A stretch of 64,000 bases of DNA from Sulfonitrofixus sp039714575 (GCA_039714575.1 JBDLJE010000003.1:10401-74400); one strand, 5' to 3'; shown: positions 7,523-16,267, counted from the first letter of the stretch. The notes: generated by a model not told the origin, from the sequence alone. A program made the numbers and translations.

Positions 7523-8923
7523 GTGGCAAAAAAAAAGAGACAACTCGACCACGACGATTCACTTTTTGAACAATATGATTTTGATGATCTAAAAGAAGAA
7601 CTTAACATCAATGCCCTGGCAAAACTGCAAGCCAGAGAGAACAAACCACCGACCGACAGCCTGTATTTTGACGTAAATGAGCAGAAGATCACGACATTTT
7701 TTGCAGATAAACTCTCTACGGTCAAACAAGAGATTTATAAAAAAGTCGCATCTTATGACCATATGGCGATGCGCGTCAGTGACATCAGCACGATCTTGGC
7801 TGAGGCTAAATATGCGAGTGAAGAGTTCATTCAGAACATCACGACCTTTCAAGAGGGGGCAAAACAGCGTATTAAAGATGTCAAGAATGAGTATGATGTC
7901 CGTAAAAGGGATCTGGAGAAGTTCAAACATAAAAACAGTATTACCAGAGAAGCGTCATACCCGAACTCAAAGATACTTTATATCGGGATCATTATGCTTA
8001 TCTTGCTTAGTGAGACCTCATTAAACGCATACTTCTTTGCCAAAGGCAATGAACTTGGACTTATCGGCGGTGCGGCACAGGCACTGATCATCTCTCTGAT
8101 CAACATCACGTTCGCATTTTTTCTTGGCGGGTACCTGGTCAAAAAGCTCAATCTGGTCAGAAAAGCACCTGTGCTGAAGTACGGTGTTCTTACAGCTTTG
8201 ATCGTCGGGTTTATCGCGATTCTCTTTTTTAACCTGCTTGTCGGCCATCTTCGTGTTCAGCTGGGTATCGACCCGGACAACGCCTATGTCAATTCGATCA
8301 TCACCTTTGCCCAAAGCCCTTTTGGTCTCAACGAGTTTGACTCCATCATCCTGGTACTGGTCGGACTTCTCTCGTTTTTGATCGCGTTTACCGACTTTTA
8401 CAAGATGGATGACGAGTACCCGCATTACGGCGATCTTGATCGCAAATATCAAGAGGCATTGATGGACTTTTCTGAACTTAAAGAGGAGCTTCTGCATGAG
8501 ATCGAACGCAGTTCATCTTCTATCTTGAACAAACTTGAGACACGGCAGATGACCGCCAAGGTCATCATGCAGGAGTTGATGGAAGTGCCTATCTTCAGAC
8601 AAAAACTGCAGGACCATTATAAAGAGTACTATCACTATCTCAACAACACCTATAATGCGATGTTAGGTCTCTATCGTGAGGTCAATAACGACAATAGAAC
8701 CGACGATGCTCCTGCCTACTTCAGAGAGCGTGCAGAGTTGAGTGAAGATCATGTTGTTGTGATCGTCGATGATACGTTCAAAAACGATCTTGTACAGTAC
8801 CAGACGGCCGTGTTGGAGCTGCCGCATATTATCGGTGAACAGAAGCTGAAGATCAACTCAACCCTTAAAGATGTCATAACTGCACTTGAAAATGAGTCAG
8901 AAACGGATGAAAAAGATGGCTAA
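7523..8923 (+). CDS. Unrecognised 4-TM protein with cytoplasmic coiled coils, first gene of a putative motor-like complex
   Basis: 466 residues from a GTG start (reading MAKKKRQLDHDD) with a weak AAGG box. An acidic, helical N-terminal part (1-148) is followed by four hydrophobic segments at about 150-172, 178-206, 219-241 and 274-292. A C-terminal cytoplasmic part with long amphipathic helices (about 300-466) closes the protein. I do not recognise a family. The gene is followed by a VWA-like, a MotA/ZorA-like and a MotB/ZorB-like gene, with overlaps or gaps of at most 17 nt. It is therefore most likely a subunit of the same inner-membrane assembly. Confidence 0.7.
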   Translation: MAKKKRQLDHDDSLFEQYDFDDLKEELNINALAKLQARENKPPTDSLYFDVNEQKITTFFADKLSTVKQEIYKKVASYDHMAMRVSDISTILAEAKYASEEFIQNITTFQEGAKQRIKDVKNEYDVRKRDLEKFKHKNSITREASYPNSKILYIGIIMLILLSETSLNAYFFAKGNELGLIGGAAQALIISLINITFAFFLGGYLVKKLNLVRKAPVLKYGVLTALIVGFIAILFFNLLVGHLRVQLGIDPDNAYVNSIITFAQSPFGLNEFDSIILVLVGLLSFLIAFTDFYKMDDEYPHYGDLDRKYQEALMDFSELKEELLHEIERSSSSILNKLETRQMTAKVIMQELMEVPIFRQKLQDHYKEYYHYLNNTYNAMLGLYREVNNDNRTDDAPAYFRERAELSEDHVVVIVDDTFKNDLVQYQTAVLELPHIIGEQKLKINSTLKDVITALENESETDEKDG

Positions 8924-9722
8924 AAAACGCACCAAAAAAGCAAAAAGCGATAAACTCGGTTATATTCTCATTACTGTGGTGGTCGTTGTGCTCGTTGCGG
9001 TAGGTGCTTATGTAGCGATGAATCGCGGTGTTGAAAAAGACAAAGAGACGATGTGCCGTCTCGATGGTGCTTTTGACCGCCAAGTCATCATCTTGGACAT
9101 GACAGACAACTATAATGCGATCCAGGTGCAGCAGATCAAACATATTATCAACAACCTGACCGACAACCTAAAACTGCATGAACAGATCCAGCTCTACTTT
9201 ATCGATGAAACACCGCCGAGTGAGATGAAAGCGGAGCTTATATTGTGTAATCCAGGCGATGGTGCCGGAAAGAGTGAGATATACTCTAATCCGAAACTAT
9301 TCAAGAAACGGTGGGATGAACGTTTTCATCAACCTTTGATGGCGAAGATCCGAGATCTCTCAGGCGACTATACCAGCAGCAGATCGCCGATCCTTGAGAC
9401 GATACAGGCCGTTAACAACATGGCTTTTCCCTATGTAAGAGAGGAGGGGCGAAAGTATAAGGTCACCCTTATTTCGGACATGATCCAAAACTCTGATGAG
9501 CTCTCTTTTTTTAAGACAAGAGCCACGTCTCTACTGAATTTTGTTGATTCGCCGGGTTATAACAAGACGCGTACGGATCTTGAAGGTGTTGATGTAGACC
9601 TCGTTATTGTCAGACGCGACAAGTTTGAGTCATTGCAGTCAAGAGACTATATCGATTTTTGGGTTGAAGTGCTTACCAGTATGAGTGCAAATGTTGAAAA
9701 CATTAAGTCAACAGACGGATAA
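8916..9722 (+). CDS. Membrane-anchored von Willebrand A-like protein
   Basis: 268 residues from ATG 8916, which overlaps the previous stop by 8 nt. TTG 8886 and ATG 8892 are alternatives, and no clear ribosome binding site decides. A very basic N terminus (MAKKRTKKAKSDK) precedes one transmembrane helix (about residues 15-37), so the bulk would face the periplasm. The soluble part looks like a Rossmann-type VWA domain: ILDMTDNYNAIQ in place of the MIDAS DxSxS, a helix SRSPILETIQAVNNMAF carrying the expected Ser/Thr, and VTLISDMIQNS with the third acidic position. The MIDAS is thus degenerate (DxTxN). Such domains bind protein partners, which fits a complex subunit. Confidence 0.6.
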   Translation: MAKKRTKKAKSDKLGYILITVVVVVLVAVGAYVAMNRGVEKDKETMCRLDGAFDRQVIILDMTDNYNAIQVQQIKHIINNLTDNLKLHEQIQLYFIDETPPSEMKAELILCNPGDGAGKSEIYSNPKLFKKRWDERFHQPLMAKIRDLSGDYTSSRSPILETIQAVNNMAFPYVREEGRKYKVTLISDMIQNSDELSFFKTRATSLLNFVDSPGYNKTRTDLEGVDVDLVIVRRDKFESLQSRDYIDFWVEVLTSMSANVENIKSTDG

Positions 9723-9725
9723 TTT

Positions 9726-11228
9726 ATGAAAAATAGAAAATTTAACAGTGGTTTCATGGAAAAGGTACAGATCAAGTACCTCTTTCTCGTCGCTTTGGTC
9801 AGTGGTGTTGTGTTTATTATGCTGGGCGGGTTCACCGATAAGACCTACCTCTCCATAATACTGACCATATCAGTCATGATCGCTTACTTCCTTATCGGAC
9901 AGAAGATCGTTGAGAGAGAGCTGCTGACCAATGAGCAGTTTGCCGACAGTAACTATTACCTCGGGTTTTTGTTTACGCTGATCTCTCTGGCAAGCTCACT
10001 ATACATACTCTCTAACGGAAGCATGGAAGGCGGTCTTTTGACCCGTCTTATCGGTCAGTTCGGTATCTCCATCTCGACTACGATCGTGGGTCTCTCTCTG
10101 CGTATCTACCTACTGAGTTTCAGCCCGAACATCGGCTCGAATATTGAAAGTTTCAACCTGATGATCATGGAGAAACTTCAGATGCTGAATGACCATATCG
10201 GTCACAGTATTGATCAGACAAAGACCTTTTCCAATGTCATTGATGACAAGGTCAACCTCTTTATCGAGCAGACGTTAAAGTCCGTAGAGAAGTATAATGA
10301 GCGTCTGGTCGAGAGCCTGGATCAACACTCCGTTAACAATATCTTTGCCAAGATCTATGAAGATATGGATGCGCTCCATGCCAAACAAGAAGAGCGTGTT
10401 GATGAGATCTATAAAAACATCACGAACTATCATCTGCGTTATGAAAAACAGAACCAATCCTCGACAAAGGCCTTTCAAGACTCTATTACAGACAGTGAAA
10501 AGTGGATCCGTGAGTTTAATGACACGATGGGCCAATCGGCAGGAAGCATCGCAAACTCCAACACAGAGATGCGAAAGGTCATCCATAACTTCGATGACTT
10601 TGTCCGCGACCTGCCTAAGCTTTTTGCTGACGTCAATACTCTTTTTGAGCAGAGTGCCAAAGCGCTTACTTCTGACCTCAAAGAGAAGAATCGTGCGCTG
10701 ATCGAGGACTTTATCGAACAGAAAGATCTTCAAAATAAAATTCTGATAGAGCGTGTTTTGGGCGAAAACCAGAAGGTCGTTACGAGTTTTTTGAACAACG
10801 GTGAGAGTCAAAACAGCGAGATCATCAACAAGTTGAACACTCTAAATGAAGAGGTCGTGGCCAGTTTTATCAAGTCGCGTGAATCCGGCAATGAGAAGAT
10901 CATCAACGATATTATGGTCTTGAACAACAAGGTCATACAGTCTGTCGGTTCACGTGCCGAGAGTGCCAATGCCAAGGTTGTGGATGCCATCATCACATCA
11001 TCAACAAAAGTACTGCACTCTTTTGTAAACAACCAAGACCAGAAAAACGAACAGCTTATCCAGAAAATTACCAAAGAGAACAGAAAGCTTCTCGAAAGTA
11101 TGGCCAAATTTATAGCTGAGAACAGATCGGGGACTTCGACTCAGCAAGCCCGTTATTCTGTCGCTGACGAGAAACCTGTTAGTGAAAAGATGCGTGCACA
11201 CGGCAGTGTCAAACTGCCTAAAAGCTAG
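9726..11228 (+). CDS. MotA/TolQ/ZorA-like membrane protein with long coiled-coil tail
   Basis: 500 residues. Four hydrophobic segments lie near 17-36, 41-58, 78-96 and 105-131. The last, GQFGISISTTIVGLSLRIYL, resembles the pore-lining G/T-rich helix of MotA/TolQ/ExbB proteins. From about 140 to 470 the chain is almost entirely heptad-like coiled coil, including near-repeats of the form S/R-E-S-x-N-x-K-I-I/V at roughly 360-420. ZorA of the Zorya defence system has this same architecture of a MotA-like channel plus a long cytoplasmic tail. The start is 3 nt after the VWA-like stop. Homology is suggested by architecture and motif only. Confidence 0.6.
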   Translation: MKNRKFNSGFMEKVQIKYLFLVALVSGVVFIMLGGFTDKTYLSIILTISVMIAYFLIGQKIVERELLTNEQFADSNYYLGFLFTLISLASSLYILSNGSMEGGLLTRLIGQFGISISTTIVGLSLRIYLLSFSPNIGSNIESFNLMIMEKLQMLNDHIGHSIDQTKTFSNVIDDKVNLFIEQTLKSVEKYNERLVESLDQHSVNNIFAKIYEDMDALHAKQEERVDEIYKNITNYHLRYEKQNQSSTKAFQDSITDSEKWIREFNDTMGQSAGSIANSNTEMRKVIHNFDDFVRDLPKLFADVNTLFEQSAKALTSDLKEKNRALIEDFIEQKDLQNKILIERVLGENQKVVTSFLNNGESQNSEIINKLNTLNEEVVASFIKSRESGNEKIINDIMVLNNKVIQSVGSRAESANAKVVDAIITSSTKVLHSFVNNQDQKNEQLIQKITKENRKLLESMAKFIAENRSGTSTQQARYSVADEKPVSEKMRAHGSVKLPKS

Positions 11229-11245
11229 AGGGATTACGTTTAGCG

Positions 11246-12271
11246 ATGCAGTTTAATGAGAACGGAAACAACGATTTTTTATTCGGTATTACCTTAACCG
11301 AACTTATTTTAATGCTCTTTTTTCTTCTGTTGCTCATCTCAGCTTTTATGAGTGCTGAAAAGTCCAGTATCATCACTAAAGTCGAACAGGAAAATGAACG
11401 TATCGTCAAAGAGAACCTGGACCTTCAACTTAAAAACAAGGTGAGCAGGACGCTTTCTGAGGAGATGATCGGCGCACTGTTGCGCTTTAGACTCGGTGAA
11501 GACAAGGAGCAGGAGAAAGCGAAGCAGATCTTTAAAGAGTTAAGCAACCAGACTAAGCTTATTGCAGAGAATGAAAAGTTAAAGGGTCAAGTCGAAGCGT
11601 ATGAGATCAATGACAAACTTTTGAAGATGGATGAGGAGTTTAAGGTCCAGCTCTCTCGAAAAGAGTCGATCCTCAATCTGCTCAAAGATATTAACTCGAC
11701 AGAACAGCTTCAGGCGATCTTCAATGATCTTGAAACGCTTGAAAGACTGAACGCAAAGCTGGAAGTCGAAGACAAACGGCTGCGCAGAGAAAATGCCATG
11801 TTGGAAAAGTCGCTCAAAGAGCTCTCTTCGCTCTCAAAAGAGGAGCTGCTGTATGCGCAAGAGATCCTAAAAGGGCAGGTGAGTTACCTGACACGCAGAC
11901 TCAACATGGGCGGCGGCAGTGAACTTCCGCCTTGCTGGGCCAACAGAAAGAGCGGCAAAGCGGAGTATATCTTTACGGTCATTCTAGGTGAAGAGGCTCT
12001 GCGTGTTGCGCCAAGATGGCCAAAATACAGAGCAAAAGAGCTGCGCAAGTACGGATCGCTGGAGCCGTTGTTTTATCGGGATCTCAATGTTACCGAGTTT
12101 TTAGCGATCACTAAACCGATCTATAAAGATGCCGACAAAAAAGAGTGTAAACACTATCTCTATATGTTTGACGATGCGATGACAAAAGATGGGTATAAGA
12201 CCAAGCGTCTGCATATAGAGAACTACTTTTACAAGTATGAGGATGCCTCAAAGGTGTATGACCGTTTTTAG
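11246..12271 (+). CDS. MotB/ExbD/ZorB-like protein with intramembrane Glu and C-terminal PPCW domain
   Basis: 341 residues. A single N-terminal membrane helix (about 12-35) reads FGITLTELILMLFFLLLLIS, with Glu19 near its start. MotB, ExbD and ZorB carry an essential Asp at this place, so Glu19 is a candidate ion-carrying residue. Residues 40-215 form a long coiled coil. After MGGGSELPPCW (PPCW at 228-231) comes a compact C-terminal domain (about 225-341) that I do not recognise. It is not an OmpA-type peptidoglycan-binding domain. The gene lies 17 nt after the MotA-like gene, in the order expected for a stator pair. Confidence 0.6.
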   Translation: MQFNENGNNDFLFGITLTELILMLFFLLLLISAFMSAEKSSIITKVEQENERIVKENLDLQLKNKVSRTLSEEMIGALLRFRLGEDKEQEKAKQIFKELSNQTKLIAENEKLKGQVEAYEINDKLLKMDEEFKVQLSRKESILNLLKDINSTEQLQAIFNDLETLERLNAKLEVEDKRLRRENAMLEKSLKELSSLSKEELLYAQEILKGQVSYLTRRLNMGGGSELPPCWANRKSGKAEYIFTVILGEEALRVAPRWPKYRAKELRKYGSLEPLFYRDLNVTEFLAITKPIYKDADKKECKHYLYMFDDAMTKDGYKTKRLHIENYFYKYEDASKVYDRF

Positions 12272-12274
12272 GTC

Positions 12275-12766
12275 TTAAATATTTTTTGCAATAAACGTCA
12301 AACACGTTTCAGCACTCTGTGCCACAACGACATCCAGCATCATAAGATTATGGGAGAGACCGAAATCTTCTATGATCTTGCCGTCTTGGCATAAGGCGGC
12401 ATCATTCGAAAGCTTTTGCGCTTCATGAACACGTTCTATCATCGGACGGCGGTCCTGAGCATAGGCAAAGACCTTTTTGCCAAGTGCAGCGCCATAGCCC
12501 ACCTCATACACCGTGCCGGAATCAGGCTCCAGGCCGCGAAAAGGGTTTAGGTTAGCCATGACGATGTCGCACTCTTCCAAGAGCTTGACATTGGCCTCTC
12601 TGATCGTTTTAGCGACCTCATAAGGTGTACCGTCGCATACGATCTCATTGTCAAGTGGAAACATCCCTTCAAAACCGTACTGTCGACAGAGCTCTTTTAA
12701 AGCCTTGCCCTGTTCTATCGCATTTTGTTCAAACACATCCGGTCCGGCGAGATATATCTTTAACAT
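12275..12766 (-). CDS. Nucleoside 2-deoxyribosyltransferase family protein
   Basis: 163 residues. Family motifs are the N-terminal YLAGPDVFEQNA and the active-site region MANLNPFRGLEPDSGTVYEVGYGAALGKKVFAY, which carries the catalytic Glu in GTVYEVG. The enzyme transfers or hydrolyses 2-deoxyribose on nucleosides in salvage. An AGGTAG ribosome binding site precedes the ATG. The 3' end sits 3 nt from the convergent MotB-like gene. Confidence 0.88.
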   Translation of the reverse strand: MLKIYLAGPDVFEQNAIEQGKALKELCRQYGFEGMFPLDNEIVCDGTPYEVAKTIREANVKLLEECDIVMANLNPFRGLEPDSGTVYEVGYGAALGKKVFAYAQDRRPMIERVHEAQKLSNDAALCQDGKIIEDFGLSHNLMMLDVVVAQSAETCLTFIAKNI

Positions 12767-12855
12767 GGCACTACCTTGCTTTTTGTGAACATTATATCTT
12801 TTGTTTGCAGGCTTTTGTTAAAATTATGGAAAGTGTCTCATTTGACAGCGCAGTA

Positions 12856-13302
12856 ATGTCAAAATTTGTATATAATTCAGTTAACAAAAAAAGAGGAAGT
12901 CCTATCGTTAAAAAAATTGTAAAATTCAGTTCTGTCGGTGCTTTAGGTTCTGTTACAAATATAACAATATTTTCAGCACTGACATTTTTGAATGTCAATT
13001 ACAATATTTCAGCGGTAGTCGCCTTTTTAGCAGCAGTGACGCAAAATTATCAGCTCAACAAAAAATGGACATTTAAAGACCATAAAACCAAGACCAGGAA
13101 AAAATTTCCAAAATATCTTGCTCTGAATTTTTCGAGTTTTTTAGTTAACTTGTTGGTACTTAACCTGGTTGTTCTGAATTTTGGAGATGAAAAACTGATG
13201 CAGATCGCAGGACAGATAGCGGGTATCGGTGCGGCTATGGGTATTAACTTTTTGGGAAGTTATTTAATCATCTTTGCAAAACATAAGGAGAGTGAGATAT
13301 GA
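12856..13302 (+). CDS. GtrA family membrane protein (putative polyprenyl-sugar flippase)
   Basis: The core IVKKIVKFSSVGALGSVTNI and four hydrophobic helices identify GtrA, a small protein thought to flip undecaprenyl-phosphate-linked sugar. The start is uncertain. ATG 12856 gives 148 residues and ATG 12826 gives 158, but neither has a ribosome binding site. The only good one, AGAGGAAG at 12892-12899, sits 4-7 nt before ATC 12904 / GTT 12907, exactly where family members begin. A TATAAT at 12871-12876 lies just upstream of it. The stop overlaps the following GT2 gene (ATGA). Confidence 0.85.
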   Translation: MSKFVYNSVNKKRGSPIVKKIVKFSSVGALGSVTNITIFSALTFLNVNYNISAVVAFLAAVTQNYQLNKKWTFKDHKTKTRKKFPKYLALNFSSFLVNLLVLNLVVLNFGDEKLMQIAGQIAGIGAAMGINFLGSYLIIFAKHKESEI

Positions 13303-14030
13303 GTAGAGGCGTCATCGTTATTCCCACCTATAATGAGATCGAAAACATCGAAGTCATCTTGGAGAAGGTGTTTTCTCTTAAGCTCGATGTAGACATCTTG
13401 ATCGTTGACGACAACTCTCCTGACAAGACCTATGCCAAAGTGCAAGAGCTTATTGATGCAGAGACTTACAGCGGACAGCTCCACCTTCTTATCAGACAAA
13501 ACAAAGAGGGACTTGGCAAAGCTTATATAGCAGGTTTTAAGTGGTGTTTAGAACATGACTACACATTTATCATCGAGATGGATGCAGACCTGTCGCATGA
13601 CCCGAAATACCTGCCGTCGTTCATAGAGAACATCAAAGAGTATGACCTTGTCATCGGTTCGCGCTACGTCAAAGGCGGCGGTGTCGTCAACTGGTCACTG
13701 CTGCGCAAGTTCATCAGTTTTGGAGGAAGTACCTATGCGCGCACTATCCTCGGCATCTCTGTCAAAGATGTGACGGGCGGATTCAAGTGTTTCAGACGAG
13801 AGGTGCTCGAAGCGATCGACCTCGACAACATCCTGAGTGCTGGCTACGCTTTTCAGATCGAGATGACCTACAGAACGATCTTGAAAGGCTTTCGTGTCAA
13901 AGAGGTGCCTATTGTCTTTGAGGACAGAGTCGCCGGCAAGTCAAAGATGTCCAAGAAGATATTCATAGAAGCGCTTTTAAACGTGGTGACGCTCCGTATG
14001 CATAAAAAAGATATTGTAGAGGGCAGATAA
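13299..14030 (+). CDS. Family 2 glycosyltransferase, polyprenol-phosphate mannosyl/glucosyltransferase type
   Basis: 243 residues, like Dpm1. The nucleotide-sugar site starts GVIVIPTYNEIENIEVIL, with IVDDNSPD and the DxD-type motif in IEMDADLSHDP. The acceptor region includes IGSRYVKGGGVVNWSLLRK and VTGGFKCFRR, ending with FEDRVAGKSKMS. It lacks the C-terminal membrane helices of classical GtrB, as in soluble Dpm1. It probably charges undecaprenyl phosphate with a sugar that GtrA flips and the next gene transfers. Starts overlap on both sides (ATGA, TAATG), so translation is coupled. Confidence 0.9.
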   Translation: MSRGVIVIPTYNEIENIEVILEKVFSLKLDVDILIVDDNSPDKTYAKVQELIDAETYSGQLHLLIRQNKEGLGKAYIAGFKWCLEHDYTFIIEMDADLSHDPKYLPSFIENIKEYDLVIGSRYVKGGGVVNWSLLRKFISFGGSTYARTILGISVKDVTGGFKCFRREVLEAIDLDNILSAGYAFQIEMTYRTILKGFRVKEVPIVFEDRVAGKSKMSKKIFIEALLNVVTLRMHKKDIVEGR

Positions 14031-15445
14031 TGGGTTATAGAGAAAAAGTCGTTCTCTTCTTTTACACACTGTTTAATGCGATAGCCAACCAGTTTATCAA
14101 ACTCTATTCGGATGAGACCTATTACTGGGTCTGGTCACAAAAGCTGAGTCTCTCCTATTTTGACCATCCGCCTATGGTGGCCTATATGATCAAGATGACC
14201 ACACTCTTCAGTGATGAACCTTTTTTCGTTCGACTGCCGGCAGTCCTGCTCGTCTCTGCAACGGCCTATATACTCTATACGTTAGCGCGTAAAATGTTTG
14301 ATGAAAAAACTGCGATCTATACCTTCTATATCTTTTTGAGTACAGTCTTTGTTTTAGCTGCCTCGACGGTTATCGCACCGGATATACCGTTGGTGTTTTT
14401 CTGGGCACTGACACTTTACAGCGGATATATGTATGTTGAAGAGGACCATAAAAAGTATGCGCTGTTGACGGGTCTTTCAGCGGGCGGAATGCTGCTTTCA
14501 AAGTATCCGGGGGTACTGCCGCTCTTAACTCTTATTGTATTTGTTCTTATCTACCGGCGCGACCTTTTGAAAGATATCTATTTCTATCTGGCACTCTTTA
14601 TCGCAACAGTGGTTTTTATGCCCGTACTGTTGTGGAACTATCAATACGATTTCATCTCATTTGCTTTCCAGTTCAGTCATGGTATTGCAGAAGAGAAGGT
14701 GTTCCAGGGCAAATATTTTTATGGATTTGTCGCCTCGCAATTCGCTCTTTTTCACCCGCTGTATCTTCTGCCGCTCTTCTATTTTATCATACGCGACAAA
14801 GAGCGCTTTGAGCGAAAGAAAGTCTATCTTCTGCTGCCGTTTCTGCCTGTTGTAGGCTTTTTTACCTACAACTCGGTCTATACAGAGGCAAACCCTCAGT
14901 GGGCAGCAGGTGCATACCTCAGTGCGTCTGTGCTCTTGGGCTATTACTTCGCCAAGCACAATATGCGTAAGCTCATGGCAACTGCTCTTGTTAGCAGTCT
15001 TGTTGTCTTGGTTGCATTGAAAACGCCGTTAAATGACTATATCCCGCCATTGAAACGCTTTCATGACAAACTGGGCATTGTTGATAACTTTGATGCAGAG
15101 ATAAAAGGTCTTAAATTGGATGTAGACAGTTATGATTATCTATTGATTGACGACTATCACGGCTCAGACGTTGCCTATTATCTACGCAGAAGTGACAATT
15201 TACTGTTGTTGAGCTCAGCACGTTTTTCTCAATACAACGTATGGCGTCATGAAGAACTTGGGATCACGATGGACAGGGATATCACAACAATACCTAAACT
15301 GGGTAAGGTACTCTATATCAGTAACAACCCAGGACATGTAGCCGACATTCGGAAGCTTTTTAAGACATATAAAGAGATGGGTCACTATAAGAAAAAAGTA
15401 GGACGTAAAGATTACCAATATATTGTTGCAGAGTTAGAAAACTAA
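14030..15445 (+). CDS. Family 39 glycosyltransferase (ArnT/PMT-like), integral membrane
   Basis: 471 residues with about ten membrane helices. The first periplasmic loop holds LYSDETYYWVWSQKLSLSYF followed by DHPP, the GT39/PMT_2 signature with the catalytic acidic residue (SDE). The enzyme would take a sugar from the polyprenyl phosphate made by the previous gene and attach it to an envelope acceptor such as lipid A, O-antigen or protein. The acceptor is not evident. The gene is TAATG-coupled to the GT2 gene. Confidence 0.88.
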   Translation: MGYREKVVLFFYTLFNAIANQFIKLYSDETYYWVWSQKLSLSYFDHPPMVAYMIKMTTLFSDEPFFVRLPAVLLVSATAYILYTLARKMFDEKTAIYTFYIFLSTVFVLAASTVIAPDIPLVFFWALTLYSGYMYVEEDHKKYALLTGLSAGGMLLSKYPGVLPLLTLIVFVLIYRRDLLKDIYFYLALFIATVVFMPVLLWNYQYDFISFAFQFSHGIAEEKVFQGKYFYGFVASQFALFHPLYLLPLFYFIIRDKERFERKKVYLLLPFLPVVGFFTYNSVYTEANPQWAAGAYLSASVLLGYYFAKHNMRKLMATALVSSLVVLVALKTPLNDYIPPLKRFHDKLGIVDNFDAEIKGLKLDVDSYDYLLIDDYHGSDVAYYLRRSDNLLLLSSARFSQYNVWRHEELGITMDRDITTIPKLGKVLYISNNPGHVADIRKLFKTYKEMGHYKKKVGRKDYQYIVAELEN

Positions 15446-15569
15446 AAAACTGAGTTTATCAAACAGGGTTTTTAAGCCATAGTTGAGAACTGAGGAGAAG
15501 GGACTACTCCCAATCTCTCACCATGTTTTTGGATATTGGCAAATGCTTTTTGCGATCTGTTCTGACGAT

Positions 15570-16187
15570 CTATATTCCCTCCAGTAGTACCAGCCATAAA
15601 CGGTCTATCTCTTTGTCACTGAGAAAGAGACTTGAATGGTTTTCAAACAGTTCCATCAAACCCTCATGTCTGATGCTGAGTGTATGGGCGCAATTCGGAT
15701 GTGCCGGGAGGTAAGAACGAATGACCGAGACCTCTTCTGTAATAGAGTCATCGCAGAAAAAGCAGTGCAGCTCTCTGTGCAGACGCCCTTCATGCTCAAG
15801 CAGTTTTACATACGACTCAACGGCAACACGTTTAGGATTCTGTTTAGCCCAGGCTTCAGCCGCTCTGTCTAAGAGTTCAAAGTAAAAATGACCGGTCTCT
15901 TCAGACTCTTTAAGATGTGGGTAGAAGAGGGTGACAAACTGCTGCCATATACGGAGTTTGTGGTGATCTGTCAGCCAAGGGTAGCCAAGGTGCACGACAT
16001 CTCGAAGCTGTCCGATAGTCGACTTGACATTGGTGATGACCTCAAAATCGATCTTAAAGCCGAGATTGACCACGCCATGCCTTGCGCCATAGAAACGATA
16101 AAGTGTATCTAAGCCGCGATCCGATAAAATTGTAACAACAAGATCTTCGTCTCTGGCGCGATTGAGACTGATGATAAAGCCCTGCAT
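15570..16187 (-). CDS. recO: RecO-like recombination protein (short epsilonproteobacterial form)
   Basis: 205 residues, shorter than E. coli RecO (242) but usual for this phylum. The N-terminal OB-fold segment is GFIISLNRARDEDLVVTILS. A zinc-binding region is suggested by CFFCDDSI and the later HPNCAHTLSIRHEG. RecO anneals single strands and loads RecA with RecR. The ribosome binding site is CAGGA before the ATG. Identification rests on overall pattern and cysteines. Confidence 0.75.
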   Translation of the reverse strand: MQGFIISLNRARDEDLVVTILSDRGLDTLYRFYGARHGVVNLGFKIDFEVITNVKSTIGQLRDVVHLGYPWLTDHHKLRIWQQFVTLFYPHLKESEETGHFYFELLDRAAEAWAKQNPKRVAVESYVKLLEHEGRLHRELHCFFCDDSITEEVSVIRSYLPAHPNCAHTLSIRHEGLMELFENHSSLFLSDKEIDRLWLVLLEGI

Positions 16188-16267
16188 TCCTGTTTCTTAC
16201 CTACACATTCATAATATTTATTTCTTGTAATTATAGCTCCTAAATAGAAGTTTAACCTGATGGCCTG

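Noticed and set aside
7523..12271. Calling the four-gene cluster Zorya
   Set aside because: Only the channel-like pair resembles ZorA/ZorB. No ZorC, ZorD or ZorE type effector is present, and the ZorB-like protein lacks an OmpA-type domain.
15446..15569. Coding or mobile remnant between the GT39 gene and recO
   Set aside because: Only short open frames without ribosome binding sites; nothing supportable.
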